Assembly: GCA_902478935.1 (NCBI GenBank)
Contig: CABSMV010000038.1
Span: forward strand, 1 to 15,580
Direction of reading: 5' to 3'
Source of the DNA: an uncultured Collinsella sp.
Lineage (GTDB): Bacteria; Actinomycetota; Coriobacteriia; Coriobacteriales; Coriobacteriaceae
Length of the DNA stretch: 15,580 bases
Numbering within the stretch: the first letter of the stretch is position 1; each line of letters begins with the position of its first letter. This document shows, piece by piece, positions 13,248 through 15,580 of the stretch. The notes beneath the pieces were generated by a model. The model searched no databases. It worked only from the letters and a program-made list of their open reading frames with translations, and was not told the DNA's origin. A program made the translations under genes and the position numbers.

Positions 13248-13276
13248 ACTATACGCGCATCGGGAGCGTATTTCCA
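13248..13276 (-). promoter_or_regulatory. Predicted promoter of rplE
   Basis: On the minus strand, -35 TGGAAA (13276-13271), an exact 17-nt spacer and -10 TATAGT (13253-13248). That is four of six and five of six matches to the vegetative consensus, the best promoter-like pair in the gap between rplE and xdhC. Confidence 0.6.
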
Positions 13277-13323
13277 GAAAAACCTCGTCTGCCTGCACAA
13301 CTCCACAACTCCCCCGCACAAAT

Positions 13324-13419
13324 GGATCCCAAAAAGCAGTTGCGGTGAAATAGGGACTGTTGGGCGGCCTAACAGGCTTAAACAGTCCGTATTTCACCGT
13401 AACTTATTGGTGGGGATCC
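13324..13419. repeat. 96-nt palindromic element between xdhC and rplE
   Basis: Nested inverted repeats: GGATCCC (13324-13330) with GGGATCC (13413-13419); 13338-13352 with 13390-13404 (15 bp, one G-U); one G/G mismatch; GGACTGTT (13354-13361) with AACAGTCC (13381-13388); then GCCT/AGGC closing a 3-nt loop. It starts 3 nt beyond the xdhC stop. It contains no open frame. The form resembles REP or miniature palindromic elements, but copy number cannot be judged from this window. It may also act as the xdhC transcript end (TTTTT at 13335-13331 on the minus strand). Confidence 0.7.
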
Positions 13420-13421
13420 GA

Positions 13422-14465
13422 TTAGCGCTTGCGGGGGACGAGTTTGGTGCGGCGCAGGTGGATCATCTCGGCGGCGATGGAGATGGCGATCTCCTTGGGG
13501 TCCTCGGCCTCGATGGCAACGCCGATCGGAAGGTGCAGCTCGTCGATCTGGTCCTGCGTAAAACCTTCCTGCTCCAGGCGGGCACGCACAAAGGCCGTCT
13601 TGCGGCGCGAACCCAGACAGCCCAGATAGGCAGGCTTGGCACGCATGGCCTGAATCACCACGTCGATATCGGACTTGTGACCCGCCGTGGCGACGACCAC
13701 CAAGTCGCGCGGACCGATGGGACACAGCTCGCTCAGGTTCTTGTAATCGACCAGGCGACGATCGTAGACACCGGGCACCCATTCGGGCGTCAACGTGCCG
13801 GGGCGGTCATCGCAGGCCACGACGGCAAAGCCCGCCGCCGTGAGCACCCGCGCCGTCGCGGCGCCCACGTGGCCGCAGCCAAAGATATAGGTCAGGCCCT
13901 CGGGGCAGAGCGTCTCGATGTGCGCGGGAGGAATCTCGGAGGCGGCATTGGTGTAGGTGACCTTACTCCCCTCTTCCGTCAGCGAAAGCCCGGGGCAACC
14001 CACAATGGTGCGGCGCGACTCCTCGCCATGGTATTCGGCAGCGTCGCTTTCGAGCGCGCTTGCGATAAACGGCTCAAAGTCGATGACGAAGTCGCCGATG
14101 CGCCGATAGACCAAGACGTCGGCAATTTCCTGGAACAACGGTGCCTGGGTCGCATCCAGATGCAGATAGCACAGGCAGATGGCTCCGCCGCAGATCATGC
14201 CGGTATCGGAGTTCTCGCCGCCCATGGTGTAGCGGACCAGACGCGACTGTCCCGCGCTCAGGAGTTCGCGCGCCTCATCCAGCGCAAAGAGCTCAATCTT
14301 GCCGCCGCCGATAGTGCCCGCCTGGCTGCCGTCGGCAAAGACGGCCATCCAGGCACCCACGCCGCGCGGCGACGACCCCGCCGTGCCGGCCACGACCACG
14401 AGCTCGCACGTCTCGCCAGCACGCAGGGCGGCAAGCGCCGCATTCACAACATCGAGCTTTTCCAT
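13422..14465 (-). CDS. xdhC: XdhC/CoxI-family molybdenum hydroxylase maturation protein
   Basis: 347 residues. The N-terminal XdhC/CoxI domain carries GTAGSSPRGVGAWM and GTIGGGKIE (50-58) plus MICGGAI (90-96). A C-terminal Rossmann domain (about 190-335) carries IFGCGHVG (194-201), CDDRP and YLGCLGSRRK. Proteins of this family bind molybdenum cofactor and help sulfurate and insert it into xanthine-dehydrogenase-like enzymes; a cytosolic accessory role is inferred here. ATG at 14465 is chosen since AGAAGG lies 5 nt upstream; GTG at 14471 overlaps the SD. It follows yqeB by 9 nt, forming an operon. The hydroxylase itself is not in the window. Confidence 0.9.
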   Translation of the reverse strand: MEKLDVVNAALAALRAGETCELVVVAGTAGSSPRGVGAWMAVFADGSQAGTIGGGKIELFALDEARELLSAGQSRLVRYTMGGENSDTGMICGGAICLCYLHLDATQAPLFQEIADVLVYRRIGDFVIDFEPFIASALESDAAEYHGEESRRTIVGCPGLSLTEEGSKVTYTNAASEIPPAHIETLCPEGLTYIFGCGHVGAATARVLTAAGFAVVACDDRPGTLTPEWVPGVYDRRLVDYKNLSELCPIGPRDLVVVATAGHKSDIDVVIQAMRAKPAYLGCLGSRRKTAFVRARLEQEGFTQDQIDELHLPIGVAIEAEDPKEIAISIAAEMIHLRRTKLVPRKR

Positions 14466-14474
14466 TGCCACCTT

Positions 14475-15269
14475 CTATCCTCTAAAGATATCGGTGAGCA
14501 TAGCGAGTGCCTCGAGCACGCCGCCGCCGACCGACGTCGCCTTGTCCGAAATGTAGTTGATATAGCTGGCATCGCCGCGCGGATCGACATCGGCGCATTT
14601 AAAGCCCTCAGTCACCTGCACGCCGTTCGCCAAAAGCCCGCGCAGACAGCCGTCAATCTGCGTGACCATGGGAGTATCACCCGCATACCCGATCACATCG
14701 CCAGCACTCACGATGTCGCCGATCGCGCGGTCGGACCGAAACACGCCGGCGGCGGGGCTGTGGATAACGCGCTCCCTGCCATAGCCAGCGATAATGCCCG
14801 GCACGCCCGTGTTGGGCTGGGGCGAACCTTGGGTAATGACACGGCCCAAAAAATGCCCGCGCATAGTCTCGACCACGGCATCGCAATCAACCGGCGCGGT
14901 AAAGCCCGGCCCCACGGCGATGACGGCAGGCGCCATGTCGCGCGTGGTGCCCAGGTTGCGCTTGGCTAAAATCGCGTCGACCACAGCCGCGGGTTTAAGC
15001 TCATTGAGCATCTTGGCCTGGGGGTCCACCACCACGGCGACATCCCCCGCCTCGGTAATCTCAAGCGCCTCGGCCGACGTCTGTGCCAAGCGGGCGCGAA
15101 TGCCCTCGACCTCGACCTCACCCAAGCGAATGGCCTCGCAAAAACTGATTGTGCGACGGATGCACGTGGGGACCGCGATATCGGCCATGACGACCGACAC
15201 GCCGGCACGCACCAAACGGGCAGCGACACCCGTGGCGATATCGCCGGCGCCGCGAACATAAACGAGCAT
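14475..15269 (-). CDS. yqeB: YqeB (EF2563-type) selenium-dependent molybdenum hydroxylase system protein
   Basis: 264 residues matching the YqeB/EF2563 family throughout: VRGAGDIATGVAARL at 5-19, IRRTISFCEAI near 37-47, VVDAILAKRN at 96-105, GPGF at 120-123, ETMRGHFLGRV at 134-144, PNTGVPG at 152-158, DVDPRG at 227-232, ISDKA at 240-244 and GGGVLEA at 248-254. The family is encoded with SelD, XdhC and YqeC in genomes with selenium-dependent molybdenum hydroxylases; its biochemical step is not settled. ATG at 15269 has GGGAGG about 10 nt upstream, a long spacing. It is first in a two-gene unit with xdhC and divergent from yqeC. Confidence 0.92.
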   Translation of the reverse strand: MLVYVRGAGDIATGVAARLVRAGVSVVMADIAVPTCIRRTISFCEAIRLGEVEVEGIRARLAQTSAEALEITEAGDVAVVVDPQAKMLNELKPAAVVDAILAKRNLGTTRDMAPAVIAVGPGFTAPVDCDAVVETMRGHFLGRVITQGSPQPNTGVPGIIAGYGRERVIHSPAAGVFRSDRAIGDIVSAGDVIGYAGDTPMVTQIDGCLRGLLANGVQVTEGFKCADVDPRGDASYINYISDKATSVGGGVLEALAMLTDIFRG

Positions 15270-15310
15270 TCCCGGGGCACCTCCCTGTGCTACGGTTTGA
15301 GCAGAGCAAA

Positions 15311-15325
15311 AGCGGTTCGACCGCT
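15311..15325. promoter_or_regulatory. Dyad operator candidate in the yqeB/yqeC divergent region
   Basis: AGCGGTTCGACCGCT: perfect 6-bp arms around a 3-nt centre, midway in the 102-nt gap between the divergent starts of yqeB (15269) and yqeC (15372). The AT-rich stretch 15332-15358 beside it holds the promoter-like hexamers. A shared repressor or activator site is plausible. In RNA it would form a small hairpin in the yqeB leader. Confidence 0.45.
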
Positions 15326-15352
15326 ACTCTGATGATTATTTATTATCACAGT

Positions 15353-15358
15353 ATTATA
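15353..15358 (-). promoter_or_regulatory. Possible -10 box for yqeB-xdhC
   Basis: On the minus strand this is a perfect TATAAT, about 84 nt upstream of the yqeB ATG. No good -35 hexamer is found at 16-18 nt spacing (CGTTTC, CCGTTT or ACCGTT), so an activator may be needed or the box is fortuitous. For yqeC the same AT-rich segment offers only weak options. Confidence 0.3.
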
Positions 15359-15371
15359 CGGCGGTGAACAG

Positions 15372-15556
15372 ATGGAAACGGTTAGCGGCAATCTTGCCTC
15401 GGCGCTCAGGATCGAGCCGGGCATTACCGCGATTATCGGCAGCGGCGGCAAGTCGACCTTGCTAAAGACGCTGGGTCTTGAGCTTATGCACGCTGGCGGC
15501 CGCGTGCTCCTCTGCACCACCACGCATATGTTTCCCGTCGCCGGCGTGCCATGGGA
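15372..15556 (+). CDS. yqeC: 5' end of yqeC, putative selenium-dependent hydroxylase accessory protein
   Basis: 61 complete codons are visible before the contig ends in adapter at 15557. The peptide begins METVSGNLASALRIEPG, then has a P-loop IIGSGGKSTLLKTLGLEL (GSGGKST at 23-29) and VLLCTTTHMFPV (TTTHMF at 49-54). This is the expected N-terminal layout of YqeC proteins: a P-loop, then a TTT-containing strand. They are P-loop NTPase-like accessory proteins tied to selenium-dependent molybdenum hydroxylases. The divergent neighbours xdhC and yqeB support the call. The SD before ATG is weak (GGTGA). Any residues translated past 15556 are adapter. Confidence 0.8.
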
Positions 15557-15580
15557 CTGTCTCTTATACACATCTGACGC
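15557..15580 (-). other. Untrimmed Nextera adapter at the 3' end (library artefact)
   Basis: CTGTCTCTTATACACATCT (15557-15575) is the reverse complement of the transposon mosaic end, followed by GACGC, the start of the Read 1 adapter in reverse. It breaks the yqeC frame. The minus-strand peptide starting MYKRQ at this end is artefact. Confidence 0.98.

Noticed and set aside
13080..13397. Possible rplX (L24) remnant upstream of rplE
   Set aside because: I read the minus-strand frames in the 130 nt before rplE; none resembles the L24 C-terminus, and the frames run into the predicted promoter.
13110..14969. 619-codon plus-strand open frame across the rplE leader, xdhC and yqeB
   Set aside because: It runs through a palindromic element and opposite two recognised genes; stop-free only because of GC bias.
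15290..15571. Minus-strand frame beginning MYKRQ at the right end
   Set aside because: MYKRQ is encoded by the Nextera mosaic end; the rest is antisense to yqeC and the divergent promoter region.

Overview
The window is a metagenome-style contig from a GC-rich bacterium, almost certainly Actinomycetota and most likely Coriobacteriia (Collinsella or a close relative). That placement is inference from overall GC, r-protein sequences, the gene order rpmJ-rpsM-rpsK-rpsD-rpoA-rplQ-truA, and a selenium-dependent molybdenum hydroxylase maturation cluster. It has not been tested by a search. Both ends carry untrimmed Illumina Nextera library sequence: positions 1-46 (including an 8-base i5 index) and 15557-15580. 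Only 47-15556 should be treated as genomic.

Layout, left to right. 47-380 (+) is the low-complexity C-terminal tail of a truncated, probably exported protein, closed by a strong terminator. Then, all on the minus strand and therefore transcribed right to left: argR (arginine repressor), a family-2-like glycosyltransferase, truA (tRNA pseudouridine synthase), and a long ribosomal-protein block. In transcription order the block is rplE, rpsN, rpsH, rplF, rplR, rpsE, rpmD, rplO, secY, adk, map, then a large hairpin and a new promoter, then infA, rpmJ, rpsM, rpsK, rpsD, rpoA, rplQ and a textbook terminator. This is the second half of the spc operon joined to the alpha operon, and it supplies ribosome assembly, translation initiation (IF-1), N-terminal methionine removal, protein export (SecY), adenylate balance and RNA polymerase alpha. 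Beyond a 311-nt non-coding stretch lie xdhC and yqeB (minus). Divergent from them is the 5' end of yqeC (plus), cut off by the contig end. These three belong to maturation of selenium-dependent molybdenum hydroxylases such as purine or xanthine hydroxylases.

The most interesting signals are non-coding. (1) At the end of map, a 131-nt near-complete hairpin has the map stop codon inside one arm. Its other arm can instead pair with the next few bases, giving a mutually exclusive three-arm arrangement that looks like a translation-sensed attenuator ahead of the infA/alpha operon promoter. (2) The usual upstream part of the spc operon (rplN, rplX and others) is absent. rplE instead has its own promoter (TGGAAA-17-TATAGT) and a structured leader of about 131 nt. 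(3) A 96-nt palindromic element sits exactly between that promoter region and xdhC; if multicopy, it is also a possible misassembly point. (4) The infA-rpmJ gap is a structured leader, a candidate S4-type autoregulatory site. Several r-protein genes start at TTG or GTG, fixed by well-placed Shine-Dalgarno sequences.
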